Shown: positions 1 to 10,797, numbered from the stretch's first letter. The stretch is 64,000 bases of DNA from Dermanyssus gallinae (GCA_003439945.1 QVRM01000973.1:187825-251824), one strand, 5' to 3'. Program-made: numbers and translations. The notes: a model not told the origin generated them from the letters alone.

Positions 1-532
1 ACGGGAAATGGGCTGGGTAGGATGTGTATACGATAATTCGTGAGCGAGTGGGTTATTAGCAGACGTCAATGAGTCAATTGAACATACTGTAAATTTGTGT
101 AAGCTTTGGCTAGGGATCAGATCTATAGACTGTCGGAGGCTCTAGCATTAGAGCCAAATGATAGAACGGACCAAGTCGCCATTACAGAGAAGATATTGTT
201 TTAACGGAAGGCAATTACTCTGTTGATATTGGAGGAGAATACATTGGTAATACTAATGCGTAGGTAAAATATATGCTGCCGTTCTAAGCGCTCCTGATAT
301 AAAATGTGCAAATGAGCATATATGTCAAGCGAAAAAAAAAAAATATATATATATATATATTTACAGACCTAGTATTTAAAACACTACGAAGACGCCATAC
401 TAAAAGCTAAACGCCATTCCATTAGACGCCAGGCAAGGCGTCTAATGGTATGGCAGATAGATACAGCCTCCCTTGCAGTCGAAACGAAAACTCAGATAGT
501 GTTTGTGCTGTGTCGTTGGCGTTGTTGCTGAC
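1..532. other. Probable intron sequence downstream of receptor exon
   Basis: No coding signal is visible apart from open frame running on past the receptor exon. An A-run followed by a short TA tract lies at about 331-361. The next receptor exon (extracellular loop 1 and TM3) would be expected on the minus strand at lower coordinates, and I do not find it here. Confidence 0.4.
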
Positions 533-694
533 CTCAATGGGAAGCATAATGAAGATCACGATAAGATCGGCGATCGTTAGGTGAAGCATCATCATTTTGA
601 TCCGTGACTTTCGGTGGCGGTTGCGAATCAGTGACAGAAAGACAGGAACGTTGCCCGATACGCCAATCACAAACATCGTAACGTACATGATTAC
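533..694 (-). CDS. Internal exon of a GnRH/AKH/corazonin-type neuropeptide GPCR
   Basis: The 54-codon minus-strand segment reads as TM1 (MYVTMFVIGVSGNVPVFLSL, with the conserved GN), a basic first intracellular loop (RNRHRKSRIK), and TM2 with LHLTIADLIV and LPIE. The LxxADL motif and the HRKSR loop are typical of the receptor group for gonadotropin-releasing hormone, adipokinetic hormone and corazonin, which act at the plasma membrane through G proteins. Borders: a TTGACAG acceptor just above 694, with an in-frame TGA three codons before the first Met, and a GAG|GTCAGC donor below 533, so both borders are phase 0. The frame stays open past the donor but loses receptor character, which supports splicing there. 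No other receptor exon is visible, so introns must be long. Which ligand subtype it binds cannot be told from two helices. The family call is firm; exact borders are inferred. Confidence 0.82.
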
Positions 695-761
695 CTGTCA
701 ACGAACAGCCAGATCAGAAACGCAAGTCAGCGTTATCAAAAACAGATGTGTACCTACTTAC

Positions 762-762
762 G

Positions 763-795
<33 letters not shown>

Positions 796-813
796 CATAT
801 ATGTGTGTGTATT
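762..813. repeat. (TA)n microsatellite with TG tail
   Basis: Imperfect TA dinucleotide run ending in ATATGTGTGTGT, just upstream of the receptor exon. Tracts of this kind recur throughout the window. Confidence 0.95.
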
Positions 814-1489
814 GAATTTGTGTCCATTGAGCGGTGACATTGCGTTTCGATTTCCAATATATATGTTGTTGACGACGACGACGACATTACGCTGAGTCAA
901 CCGAGAATGTAAAACCCAATAAGGCGACAACTGCTAAGCGATTGGCCTACATGCGAATAGGTAAAAACACGGCGATATACGTCCGGTGCTTAGCACAGCC
1001 GACGAGGAAATGAGCTTGAGTCCATCCTTTCTCGCTCTATTTATTTGTCCACGAGACACCGCGGCGTGCTGGCGGCACCCCAAACAATATGGCTGAGTCT
1101 GCCCTCAAAATTCGGTCGGAAATTACATCGGTTTGTGTTTTTCTTCGTATAGAACTACTTAGAGTTAGTTAGAGTTTGGCTTGAATTAAGCGTCTTGGGC
1201 CGTTTTTCCCTCTCCGATCGAGACGTGTCGTCATCGGGTGGTCTTCATCTTTTCGGCGGTTGAGAACGTTGAAGTTTTGGTACGGAAGGTTGCGACCGTT
1301 GCAGTGCAACGGTTGTACCGGCGGTGCTCGGTCAAGACGGGTTTGGATCGTAACGCGTAGACATTGTCATTGCCACAATGCATAGATGGTGTATGTATTG
1401 CCACAATGCGTAGACAGTGTATTGCGCAATTTGTTGCGCAATGCAATATTGTAGCCACTGTTGTACAGCCGCCCACAGATTGAAGCCCT
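814..1489. other. Non-coding stretch with a small tandem and a hairpin
   Basis: No gene is supported. There is a short GAC run near 870-886. A roughly 27-bp unit containing ATTGCCACAATGC is repeated at about 1366-1391 and 1393-1420. A 9-bp hairpin (ATTGCGCAA, spacer TTTG, TTGCGCAAT) follows at 1421-1442. Confidence 0.6.
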
Positions 1490-2083
1490 TCGTCACAATA
1501 ATAATATAATAAAATAATAAGCCTTTATTGTTACATAAAAGGGTGTGTGGTACAATGACTATGGTCACATATGTATTGTTTTTAATATACGTACTTCTGA
1601 AAGAAACCCGTAACAAATAACCGCCAAATAGGCGAGTGCTATTTGAATTTGCATGCGCCTATTTGGCCATCCGCCAAGCAAGCAATCCGTTCGCAAACTC
1701 ACGCGGCAAGCCACGGCCTTTAAAGACATTGATCGCTGACTTCTTAGGCTATTGGAGCCTACATTAAACAAGTGTCCTAGCAAATCACAATTGCGTCATT
1801 GACGCAGAGCAGATATGCTGTCTTGCATGAAAACTAAGTCAATACTAGAAACAACATCGCCCAATGCGCTTTAAGGGCACCTGATCCACAGGCGTCTCAA
1901 CAACGTGTCTTGGACACTTTTAACTAGCTTTCTGTATTCAGACAGATAAAGCTCCCACACAGGAAAGCAATATGTTAGTTTGGGAAGAATAAACGATTTG
2001 TAAAAACGAGTGTACACATGAGGAGTCTTTAAAATGAAACTGCGGAAGATGGTGTTTATGATGCGCAATAGTGCCTCCACAAC
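1490..2083 (-). mobile_element. LINE 3' end: reverse transcriptase tail plus 3' region
   Basis: At 2080-1871 the minus strand encodes a 69-residue piece with FYKSFILPKLTYCFPVWELY, followed by LVKSVQDTLLRRL. This is the block at the end of jockey/CR1-type non-LTR reverse transcriptases (a 'YKSFVRPLLEY..PVW....' pattern, then 'VQRRFTRR'). Decayed frames continue to about 1560. Around 1640-1508 lies a DNA segment that recurs at 37385-37515, including CACACACCCT and an AATAAA-like poly(A) signal, ending in an A/T-rich tail near 1490-1520. I infer a 5'-truncated retrotransposon in minus orientation. Stops and frame changes make it non-functional. Confidence 0.7.
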
Positions 2084-2152
2084 CTTGCTAATTTTTTACA
2101 ATTATGTTTATTTCACTCAAACTGAGTATAATATACAATTCAAAATGTTTCT

Positions 2153-2840
2153 TCATGAAGTTCTATCTGATTCACACTTCCGACGAGAGAAGTAGTGCAA
2201 CGATTTTTGGTCCAGCGCTGTGCATTCCACTGCATGGTGCTTGGCACACCTCTGTAGGCAGAACCGGCAGGTGAACAACTCGTACTTTTCGTGAAAAGTT
2301 GCGTTTGAACATACCAGGTAGTGATAATCATGCACTATGTACCTGGTGTATACGTGGCGATTGTCACATGCAGGACCAGACCAAAGGTGCAAGGCATTGA
2401 AAGCGTCCAAACCACCGACCTCCCGTCTGGCCTGTTTGACTTTAGCTTCCCACTCCGAAATAAAACATTCGTAAGGTACTGTACGCGGCATCTTCAGTCT
2501 CAGTCGGATTGTTTCAGCAGCCGGTGGGCAGCCTGACATGAGATACACAAAGTGGGGCCTCGCTCGGATAGGTAAGCAAAGCACTCGCTTCATATATAAT
2601 GAAAAACATCTTTCAAGCTGGTTAAAATTCGCCAGCGTGAGGTGGTTCCACACCCTGTCAAGACCGTACATCAGGCCCGGAAGAATGTTAAGCATGAAGA
2701 GCCTCACTGCTGAGACAACGGACAGTCTTCGGACATTGCCTACTTTCCCGTAAAGAGAGACAAGTGCCTTCCGTACTGTTTCGTTTACATGCGCTGTGAA
2801 CGTCGTTCCTGTATAATGAACCCGAAGGCCTTGCTAATGT
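2153..2840 (-). mobile_element. Non-LTR reverse transcriptase C-terminus (second lineage)
   Basis: An almost uninterrupted minus-strand frame of roughly 225 codons. It begins with GLRVHYTGTTFTAHVNETVR (thumb region), continues through LSVVSAVRLFMLN, ILPGLMYGLDRVW and LERCFSLYMKRVLCLP, and ends with a cysteine/histidine cluster (CRFC, then H and C in KHHAVEC). This order of thumb, GLxxIW-like helix and terminal zinc-binding cluster is the usual C-terminus of non-LTR reverse transcriptases. It is distinct in sequence from the fragment at 1871-2080, so two elements lie side by side. The palm with the catalytic aspartates is absent, and the upstream side meets a stop near 2840. Confidence 0.8.
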
Positions 2841-3345
2841 GAAGGTTAAAATTAAGTTTAAAGTTAAGATCTGGCGTAATGTATATAAGCCTAATTCCCG
2901 TATATAAGAATATCGGTAAAATTCAGTCCTTTATTTTATTGTCAAAGTTAAGTGCACCATGTTTCAGTATTACCCATTTGGAGAGTGAGAAAGTTATGTT
3001 AAATATAGAAGATCATCGAGCGATGCCGTCGACAGCTGACTGCAGAACAACATGAGAGTCACTAGAGCAAACAGGATAATATGTTTTTGCAGCTAAGCGG
3101 GTTTCCCTGTGGGTTTTCACAATTTACCTCAGAGGAAAAACAAAATGTTTTTTGTTGAGTCTCGCCGACCCACCTGTAGAACAGGCATCACGCCTGTTTA
3201 ACCGAGAAATAAGCGCGAGACTATCGGGCACAGCATGGCAGTGTCTGCTAAAGCGTGCGCCGCCCAAAGCAAACCTCGAGGTTGAAGGGCTGTGGATTGC
3301 ACAATATTTTGAAAATTTAGTAACTCATTCCTACTAGGTGATAGC
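2841..3345. other. No gene recognised
   Basis: A/T-rich sequence holding one 61-codon frame on the plus strand (3152-3337) that has no recognisable motif or codon bias. Nothing else is supported. Confidence 0.5.
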
Positions 3346-3346
3346 G

Positions 3347-3470
3347 ATGTTGTCCGGCGGTTAGAGTACTCAGTGCAGCAGTCATAACATCAAAAAGTTC
3401 CGGCAGACCAAAAAACTGGGGGCCTGGGAGAACGAAACTCGAATGTTCGAGGCCAGCCTCTAAAGTGGCG
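3347..3470 (+). repeat. tRNA-derived SINE-like repeat
   Basis: The stretch GTTGTCCGGCGGTTAGAGTAC resembles an A-box (TRGYNNARYNGGTTAGAGYAC), and about 90 bases later CGAATGTTCGAGGCC resembles a B-box. The tail (AGCCTCTAAAGTG) is similar to that at 9075-9100, suggesting the same family. The spacing is too long for a tRNA gene, so I read it as a diverged tRNA-derived SINE. Confidence 0.45.
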
Positions 3471-3977
3471 TTGTTTGAATTATCTTATAAGATTACTTGC
3501 ATTGTTAGGTCGTGTAACGTCGTGCAAGTCTGGATGGGGATTTCCGAGAGCGTGCAAATTAGGCCACGCCGCACAATACCACTGCATTAAAGCGACTGCG
3601 CCACTAACCTAGCGTTGATAGCACTTTGGATACATTTCGGCTACCACTACTCGATCCCAACGTATATCAAGCGTTATAATTTACTTTGTGTTAGAGACCG
3701 TCGGCGTTAAAAGACATGAGATAATGGTAAGGTCCCAAACTTTAGATACAGCCGCCGAGCACAATCTGCGTCGGTCCGAAGGCCGCCTGGTGTAAGCGCT
3801 AAAATGGATGGCCTGCAACTGATGGTTTGTGATTTGGGAGACGCCTTCTTGAAGGCTGGGGGCCCCTTAACTTTGGCTGGCGAGCGAGCGATGGCGACCA
3901 GGCAGCCCGCTCAGAGAAGAGGTGAGCTCTAATGCGAGAGGAAGGTTAAATTAAAGTACACTGTGCTTCCAAGGCAG

Positions 3978-4029
<52 letters not shown>

Positions 4030-4690
4030 TCATCATACAGGTCGTCAGTAAATAGCATTTGCTTGTTTTAAAGCAAGTGATTAATGAAACTAATTTGGGC
4101 AAAAACACGTTCTTACGACGACGATGAGCGTATGTTGGAAATTTCGTTTTCTTAGATGGAGAAGGATCCTCAATTGTGTGCTTAATGCCATTAACCTCGC
4201 CCCATCCACGACGGAAAGGCTTCACGGAGTGCTCGTAGCTACACGACCACGGAAAAAGTACTGTTCAGAAGCCTGGAAAACTGAACTAAACCCCTTGGCT
4301 CAATGTATTCTTGCCGAGTAGAACGGTTTTTTTAGTTGTCACTACTCATCTTTTTGCAAATAATGTATACGTTTTTCGTACCGTATTTTGCTCTATAATA
4401 TATAGGTGTGGTCTAGGAGGCTAGTACGCTAGTCGTGGTGTTCATCTAGTAGGTTGTCGCTTGTTCGGTCCCTGTTGTTGACCGAATTTTTCTTGAGTAA
4501 CGCTCATTGAAAACTATAAACAATACCACTGAGAGTCAGCGACTGTGCTGCCGCAAGGATTGTTAGAGAAATCCCACGTTTGAGAGAGCCGCTGAACTCG
4601 TTAAGGAAGGCATCTTTCCAGTGGACTGGGGGGGGGAGGTGAATATGTTTTGTTTAGGAGTGGGAGAGTATTTACTACCGTGTGCCTGAC
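3471..4690. other. Non-coding stretch with a shared repeat
   Basis: A long (TA)n run sits at 3979-4025. A segment at about 4524-4575 (CTGAGAGTCA, CGCAAGGATTGTTAGAGAAA) is similar to 33951-33995 and marks an unnamed dispersed repeat. The open frames here, such as 4124-4321, have no recognisable domain. Confidence 0.5.
3979..4025. repeat. (TA)n microsatellite
   Basis: About 45 bases of uninterrupted TA dinucleotides. Confidence 0.97.
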
Positions 4691-5141
4691 CAAACATAGC
4701 ATTACAAACTGTGTGATTCGAACCCCTTGGCAATTTGACTTGCAATGCGGGCCTTTTGTTAATGCCAGTTTTTGAAATTTCTGGCGCAGTGAAGCTGAAT
4801 TAAAAATCAAGTCTTTATCTTTGTTAATGTTTGGGTGTAACATTAAAGTCGACCCACCCACAAACAACGGTGTGACAAAATGGCGAGCACGAGCATGTCG
4901 ATTCCACAATAGTATATCCAAAGATCCGGCTGCGTACTGCCCATTTGCACAACTTCCAGCAGGTACAAGAGTGTTTCGAAGAACTTCCATAGACCATTGG
5001 GATGGAACCCGCTGGGTAGAGCCTAGGAATGGCACAGTAAAATTCAAACTTGACATTTCAATCTGTACGGCGAGCCCCGTCAAGGACGTCCAAAACAATT
5101 GGCTAGTGACAAACATGCGAACAAAATATATGCATCACTAA
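4601..5141. other. Overlapping unidentified open frames
   Basis: A 171-codon frame on the minus strand (4601-5116) overlaps a 106-codon frame on the plus strand (4821-5141). Neither shows a motif I recognise, a splice border or a decisive codon bias. The lower end of the minus frame runs through the SINE-like copy, so that part is not host coding. Confidence 0.25.
4690..4800 (-). repeat. tRNA-derived SINE-like repeat
   Basis: On the minus strand TGGCATTAACAAAAGG (weak A-box) is followed by a TTGCAA-containing anticodon-like loop and then GGGGTTCGAATC, a good B-box. The layout resembles the copies at 5560-5670 and 51575-51660. The stems are not well paired, so it is not called as a tRNA gene. 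Confidence 0.45.
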
Positions 5142-5544
5142 ACGTTACTAATTTGGGCTTGAATGTTAGGTTTCTCCATGGGCTCGAACACGAACAATCA
5201 TCTCGGACTCACCGTTAGGTGGGTACCTCGTCAATTGATAAAGCGAATTGTCTCGTTACTCCTCCAAAAAACTCGTTTTCAAAAGAGACTGTGTCGTCTC
5301 TGGTGTTACGCGCTGACGACGATGTTTACAGTGTGTAACAGCTCGCACTGTCTTGTGAATCTAGTATTTAGCCGCTACGTTTCCTGAAGATCATTATCTT
5401 GAGGAAATCACATGATTTTTTTTGGCCGATTATATAGCTTCCTCGTTTCGCGCCACTGGCCGATTGTTGGCGTCTCCATATTCCTCTATTATTCCAGTCT
5501 TATAGCCTATCGCCTTCCTTTTTAATCCACTCTGGTATTTTGCA

Positions 5545-5670
5545 CCTTGTCTAAATTGGAAACCATGCAAACCAGTTTAAAAGTGGCCGGTCTAGGTCTC
5601 GAACCCGGTCCTCCCGAATGCAAGGCACAGGCTTTGCCACTAAGCTATCTTGCTCGGTAGAGTAATATCT
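5545..5670 (-). repeat. tRNA-derived SINE-like repeat
   Basis: The minus strand reads GAGCAAGATAGCTTAGTGGC (A-box TAGCTTAGTGG), then a TTGCATT loop with a TGC triplet in the anticodon position, then GGGTTCGAGACC (B-box). Spacing fits a tRNA-like head, possibly derived from tRNA-Ala(TGC). The anticodon arm does not pair cleanly and the acceptor stem is missing, so this is a SINE head or tRNA pseudogene. A diverged copy is at 39160-39305. Confidence 0.6.
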
Positions 5671-6435
5671 GTCGTGTCGACAGGATACGACATATATTAC
5701 TGTAGACAGGCTACGTGCTACAAATGCGATCAACTTCAGCTAATCACGTTTCGTATTTTCGCTAGCTGCCGCATTGACTGTGGTCCGAAAGAGTCGGTCA
5801 ACACACGGCGGATGGTTTCGGCGTGACAGATGAAAGAGCTTTTCGGAGACCTACCTACCGCTACGTTTGTGGCGACAATCATCAGGCTATTTCTATGGCT
5901 TCGACGCACCCATTCTCATATATCCGTAACTGAGCGGAATATAGACGACTACGGGCGGAAAACAGCACAGACGACAAGAAGCGGTACGACAGCCTGGCTA
6001 TTTCTACTGCGACTTTTACCATTCAGCCGACAGCAGCGATCATTCCTATTTTTTCTCATATCTGCCGAGCATATCCGTGTTTCGAGGTCGTCCAACAGCG
6101 AACGGCTCTGCAATCGAGAGACAATTTGCATTTGCGCCTGCATGCATACATGCGAATTAGATACATGCATGCCAACATAACAGTAGAGCGTCGTTAAAAC
6201 AAACAAACAAACAGACAACAGCAACACAAAAAAACAGTTGTCTCGTCTAAAAGTTGGCCAACGCTAAAGCTCACTGTGGGGCAGAAGACACCAGCGGACC
6301 GAGAAAAGACGGAAGCACGCTGATGGAGAGCATTAATAGGGGGCTAGTGGAAAGCAGCGTAGCAGAGGACAAATGAAAGGCAGCGTGAAGCGTTCTATGC
6401 AATGTGGGCGACAACTTTCCCTCCACCACCCGTAG
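5671..6435. other. No gene recognised
   Basis: Two overlapping opposite-strand frames (5830-6180 plus, 5949-6227 minus) of about 90-115 codons have no domain or clear codon bias. A short (CAAA)n stretch occurs at about 6199-6215. Confidence 0.4.
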
Positions 6436-6685
6436 CCCGAACTTAGACGTGGAACGCCATTGCGGAAGATCTGCCCTAGGCGCTCAACGCGCCCACGTAG
6501 TGTTGAGGTTCTACAACTACAATGCTAGATACAATGCAGACGGTACACCCAGATCGACAAGTTGCAGCAGTGACGATAAAAATAGCTTGGTCGCCAATCA
6601 ACTCACCGACTACGACAACGTGCATTTCAAATATAAGCGCGGCAAAAGTTGCCGTATGTCAAAGGGCGCAACTTTATTTTATTAA
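6436..6685 (+). CDS. Possible terminal coding exon, unidentified
   Basis: A pyrimidine-rich run (CTTTCCCTCCACCACCCGTAG) directly precedes position 6436 and makes a good 3' splice acceptor. From there an 83-codon frame runs to a TAA at 6683-6685. Codons favour G/C in third position through much of it. The predicted product is hydrophilic and basic (LRFYNYNARYN, KYKRGKSCRMSKG) with no signal peptide or membrane segment. I do not recognise a family. It could be a chance frame; no poly(A) signal is obvious just downstream. Confidence 0.28.
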
Positions 6686-7021
6686 GTAAGAGTAGGAACC
6701 CGGAAAACGAAAAAAATAATACTGTACTAGACATTTAACTCTAGTTTATCGCAAGCCATGGCATCAAAAGAAAGCAGTAAAAACATAAGAGAATAACAGA
6801 GAACAACAAAGCTTTACTGTCCGCTACAGCACCGCAGTGTCTATGCAGTGACAGTGCATTACGAAGACAATATGTCAATTAGGCGAATACCTACGGTAAC
6901 AGCAACAACAACAGTAACAGCAACGAAAACAACAAATTGCCCGCGCATGCTGTGGATCTCCAGCAGTCTGCAATATAGATATTGTTTCAAGCACCTAACA
7001 AGTATACGCCTATTTTATTAT

Positions 7022-7022
7022 A

Positions 7023-7063
<41 letters not shown>

Positions 7064-7069
7064 GACTGA
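7022..7069. repeat. (TA)n microsatellite
   Basis: TATTTATTTATTTA leading into about 30 bases of pure TA. Confidence 0.95.
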
Positions 7070-7101
7070 CCCGATATATATCGCGGTAGATGATATTGAA
7101 G

Positions 7102-7103
<2 letters not shown>

Positions 7104-7184
<81 letters not shown>
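7104..7184. repeat. Long (TA)n microsatellite
   Basis: About 80 bases of pure TA repeats, directly abutting the left end of the mariner relic. Confidence 0.97.
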
Positions 7185-7185
<1 letters not shown>

Positions 7186-7188
<3 letters not shown>

Positions 7189-8219
7189 TTATAACGTTTT
7201 TAGAATAAAAACCACGAATTTTCCATTTCTAAACCACTGATTTGATAAACACTACCCGAAGAAAAAATGCCATTAATGAAAATAGGCATTGATTGGCAGC
7301 CTTAACCTCTTCATTGCTAGAAAAACGCTTTTTAGTGAGACTACTATGCAAATACCAAAGAAGCAATAGTCACGGAGGGCTAGGTGCCGCACGCATTCCA
7401 AAAGTCCTGCATAATGTTCTCCTGTGATGGTTTTGTCGCTCTCAGTTGTTGAGTAGTCGAGCCGTCTTGAGTTGTTGAGTAGCCTTGAAACATCGTAGCC
7501 ATTACCCTTCCGGCCAATGCCGCTGTCGGTACCTTCTTCGGAAGTCGTTTACCGGGTGCATTGGCACCATTGGCGAGGTGCTCTTTGGGTACCGGGGATG
7601 TAGTGATGGATCGAACTTCCATTGACAGACACGAATCTGCGCCAAAATCCGACAGAATTTTGGACATCTGGGACAAAATTCATTGATAGGCGGAAACACG
7701 CGCGTCTTTTTGCCCTTAATTGAGCGTGCGCGGTACCCATTTTGCTCTAAGCCTTTTCATCTTCAAGGTCTCGTGTAGTTTAGAATGCGCACTTCCCAAA
7801 CTATTCAAGTCAAGGCCTTTGCTATCTCGCTTATGTTCAATCTGCAGCAAAGATATTTCCGCACGTTTTTCACTTTTCCTCATCAGTAGCCATTTTCGGG
7901 CGTCCTGATTGATGATTCATCCTTGATGCTCGTGCGACCTCCTTTAAACGTTTTAGTTCAGTAGTAAACAGTGGCAGAACATAACGCAGAGTACCCTTCT
8001 AATTTGCCCCTCTCTATTAACTCAATTTACACTTGTATTGCAATTCAACCTTTGAAATAAAAATGCTTGATAACCGCTTGAAACTATTTTTCATTTTACA
8101 TTTTTTACCGTTACGTTTCACGGAAAAAGCAGTCAAATGAAATTGTAAGGGCCAATCATCACAACAAGGTAGCAGCCAATTCTATGAAGCTCATTCTATA
8201 AACCTTTTGAACATTCTAG
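7186..8219 (-). mobile_element. Decayed mariner transposon (Tc1/mariner)
   Basis: The whole stretch aligns by eye with the better preserved copy at 24941-26109: same order, same near-identical blocks (for example CCTTAACCTCTTCATTGCTA) and degenerate terminal repeats next to TA. Minus-strand frames still show FWRRFVSVNGSS and HHYIPGTQRAPRQW, which correspond to FWRRFVTVDESWVYHY in the other copy. The first catalytic aspartate has become Asn here. Frameshifts split the transposase into short pieces. The block expected to carry the second catalytic Asp (HDNAPAH in the family) is absent, as in the other copy. It cannot encode an active transposase. Confidence 0.85.
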
Positions 8220-8904
8220 TATATAACTACACCTTTTTATTGTGGGAAATTCTGCGAGTGACGATTATTGAAATATTTTCGGATCCTGTTCCCCTAGTAT
8301 GATTGCGTAACTAGGATGAAATACACTAATACCGACAATCGAGAGCGTTGGGGAGTCGGTCACAATGCCGTCCCAAATCTGAACCCACTAGCAAAAGCTT
8401 AGTATCTATGGAAAAATGTATTATATTAAATATGATCTGAATTGGAGAAATTGTTGTCCTCAGTGAAGTTCTACTAATAACCGTACTTTTACCTCTATGC
8501 AAAACCCTCCAAGTGTTCAAAATACTATTGATTCGCTAGAGGGCCGAAAAATTGCGAAATCTTTTTTGCTCCGCGAATACCGACGTGACTTATAATGGGA
8601 GGGGGGGGGGGGCGTCAGGCAGTGAGTCAGCCCCAATGCCTTAACACACGAGCGCAACATCTTTTGTACGAAACTTAACAAAGCCGATATATCGGAGAGA
8701 CGCCTTCATTTCCATGCAGCCCATTAGAGTCGCCGCTAATACACAGAATGCCCGCAGAGCATGGGATTTAGTTGAATAAGTCGTGCCTGCCTGAATAGTG
8801 CCCAGAGATTCACCACAGTTTCAGCAGCGTCGCCGGGTAAACTGCCAATAATATTTCTATAAAGGAGGGGCATGTAGGCAAACTTCTATTACCTTGCGGG
8901 GCAC
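8220..8904. other. No gene recognised
   Basis: AT-rich sequence with a G-tract at about 8599-8612. No motif or splice-bounded frame is seen. Confidence 0.55.
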
Positions 8905-8961
8905 TACCTCAGTGGTTGGGGGTTTGAACAAAGGTGCTTTAGTAGCTCTATAGAAAACGTG

Positions 8962-9013
<52 letters not shown>

Positions 9014-9110
9014 TATAACAACGCTCGAAAGGAAGTTGTCTCTCCAGACGTGTGGTAACAAGGATCACTCGAGCTGTAATTCAAGCCCAACCTCTAAACT
9101 GAAATTACCA
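8905..9110 (+). repeat. Possible SINE copy interrupted by microsatellite
   Basis: CTACCTCAGTGGTTGG resembles an A-box. The far end (ACTCGAGCTG, TTCAAGCCCAACCTCTAAACTG) matches the 3' part of the repeat at 3347-3470. A (TA)n-(GA)n tract at 8963-9014 sits between them. The assignment rests mostly on the 3' similarity. Confidence 0.38.
8963..9014. repeat. (TA)n-(GA)n compound microsatellite
   Basis: TA dinucleotides change directly to a GA run. Confidence 0.95.
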
Positions 9111-10797
9111 AATTCGAAGTCTCAACTTAGACAGTTTGGAATTTGACTGTTAAAATATTTAAACACGTCCTTTGTTGGACGCCTAGCTCAGATTCCTCTA
9201 CTCAAGCATTTGCTCAATCAATGTCAGAAAGTTCAGCGAGAAGTGCGCGAAAGTGGAAAATATGCTTTTAAATAAAGACCGTAGTGATATATCACGTGTT
9301 CTGAAATGGATTTAGTTTAACAAAGGTAAATGTCATAATTTAATAAATTGATCAGTACATATGCTACATGTATGCTGTAAGCTACGCATCAACAAATCTA
9401 GTAAGCAAATCTGAAGGAGAAGAGAGCGTCCATTCTAACGGCAGACTCAGTTTACGCCTGATATACCTCGTTTGCCACGTATGGGACTGGACACAGTGAG
9501 ACCATCGTAAGGTTCTTCCAATGGCTTTAGGATGCGCAGGTATCTATTTTGTATTGCATTTCCGATACAGGCACCACTATGGCAAATAGGCGACTATCTA
9601 CATTGCGGTTTGCGGCCCGGTCGTGCGATAGGCCCGTCGGTAGACTACATTAACATAGTCGAATTGTCACACACGACGGTGACGGGTAAGGTACACCGAT
9701 GGTAGATATGTATCTTCTCCATACCCGACGTTGTCCGATGCATCGACGACAATATATAGGCAATGCCATATACATATATATATATATGTCTGATTGTTTG
9801 GGCTTCAATGTATATATATATATATATACCTTTATTGTGTATGTAAATATATTGCATCTCTATGCGTCCCACATAGAGGTATCCTACCCTCTCTTGTACC
9901 TCTGCGGTATACCTCGCCTATCGAACAGCGTAAACTCTCAACGTCAGCAAGTTGTACCGGACGGCAGCGGTTGCAGTTAGCATGTATGGTTAGCGATAAG
10001 GTCGCATTCCGCATTCTGCTGCATCACCATGCTGCAGTCCCGCCTCATATTTGAAACAGTCTAGCGCGGGTATTGAAGCGAACTCTGAGCAACCAACGTT
10101 TACAAACACGACGACGGCAGTCTTAGTCATAGGAGAGCTCCCCTGGCCCAGGGCAGGGGGCTTTTGACACTCATAGGTAACAATCAAAGCCTTGCGTGTC
10201 TCCTCAGTTCCATGTCGAGTCGATAGCAAACCGCGGCGACCCAACAATAATCAGAATTATGATGTTGAAGGAGATTTTCCGCGCTCTTTTATCTGCTTTC
10301 CTCTTGCGTTCAATGTTTTTCACCTTATCCTCCGACAAGGACGAGGTACATACAAATACATACGTAGATCCTTACGTAAATAAGCGCGGTGTTTAACAGC
10401 CTTGAATATCTGACGTCTACTGAATGTTTAGTTATGCAGAAATTGGGCCCTCTGTCGGTGAAGTTTGGGTAGACGCTTGAATTGATACATGGATTGACCG
10501 CCAGGAATACAGAAGACAACGTCACTCAAAAATTTAAAATAGTTACATTTTGCATTTTACATCTCATGCGAAAATCTGCGTTAATCAAGGATGAACAAAG
10601 CGAACGAGCTGCGGACTATGTAGCACAGATTCCGATCGATCAATTTCTAAGCTGCAGTAAGAATTCGCAGTAGTTTGGCAGAAAACATTCAGCAGACGTG
10701 ACTCTCACATTGTTAAAGTTTCTAGCCAATGTGAGTTTTCATGGCTAAATGTCTGCGAATACGCAGCACGTAATAACATATAATAATTAATCAAACA
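9111..10797. other. No gene recognised
   Basis: Short (TA)n tracts at about 9771-9786 and 9812-9829. Several 60-90 codon frames overlap on both strands between 9700 and 10530 without a recognisable domain. The sequence just left of 10798 is AT-rich and full of stops. Confidence 0.5.

Larger units (their letters stand above)
6686..7185. other. AT-rich spacer with triplet and TA repeats
   Basis: A degenerate ACAACAACAGTAACAGCAACG triplet tract lies near 6899-6933, followed by (TA)n at 7022-7069 and a long (TA)n at 7104-7184. No gene is supported. Confidence 0.7.

Noticed and set aside
4601..5116. 171-codon minus frame as a gene
   Set aside because: Its lower end passes through a SINE-like copy and a G-tract; no recognisable domain.
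5545..5670. Functional tRNA gene
   Set aside because: The A- and B-boxes are present, but the acceptor and anticodon stems do not pair cleanly.
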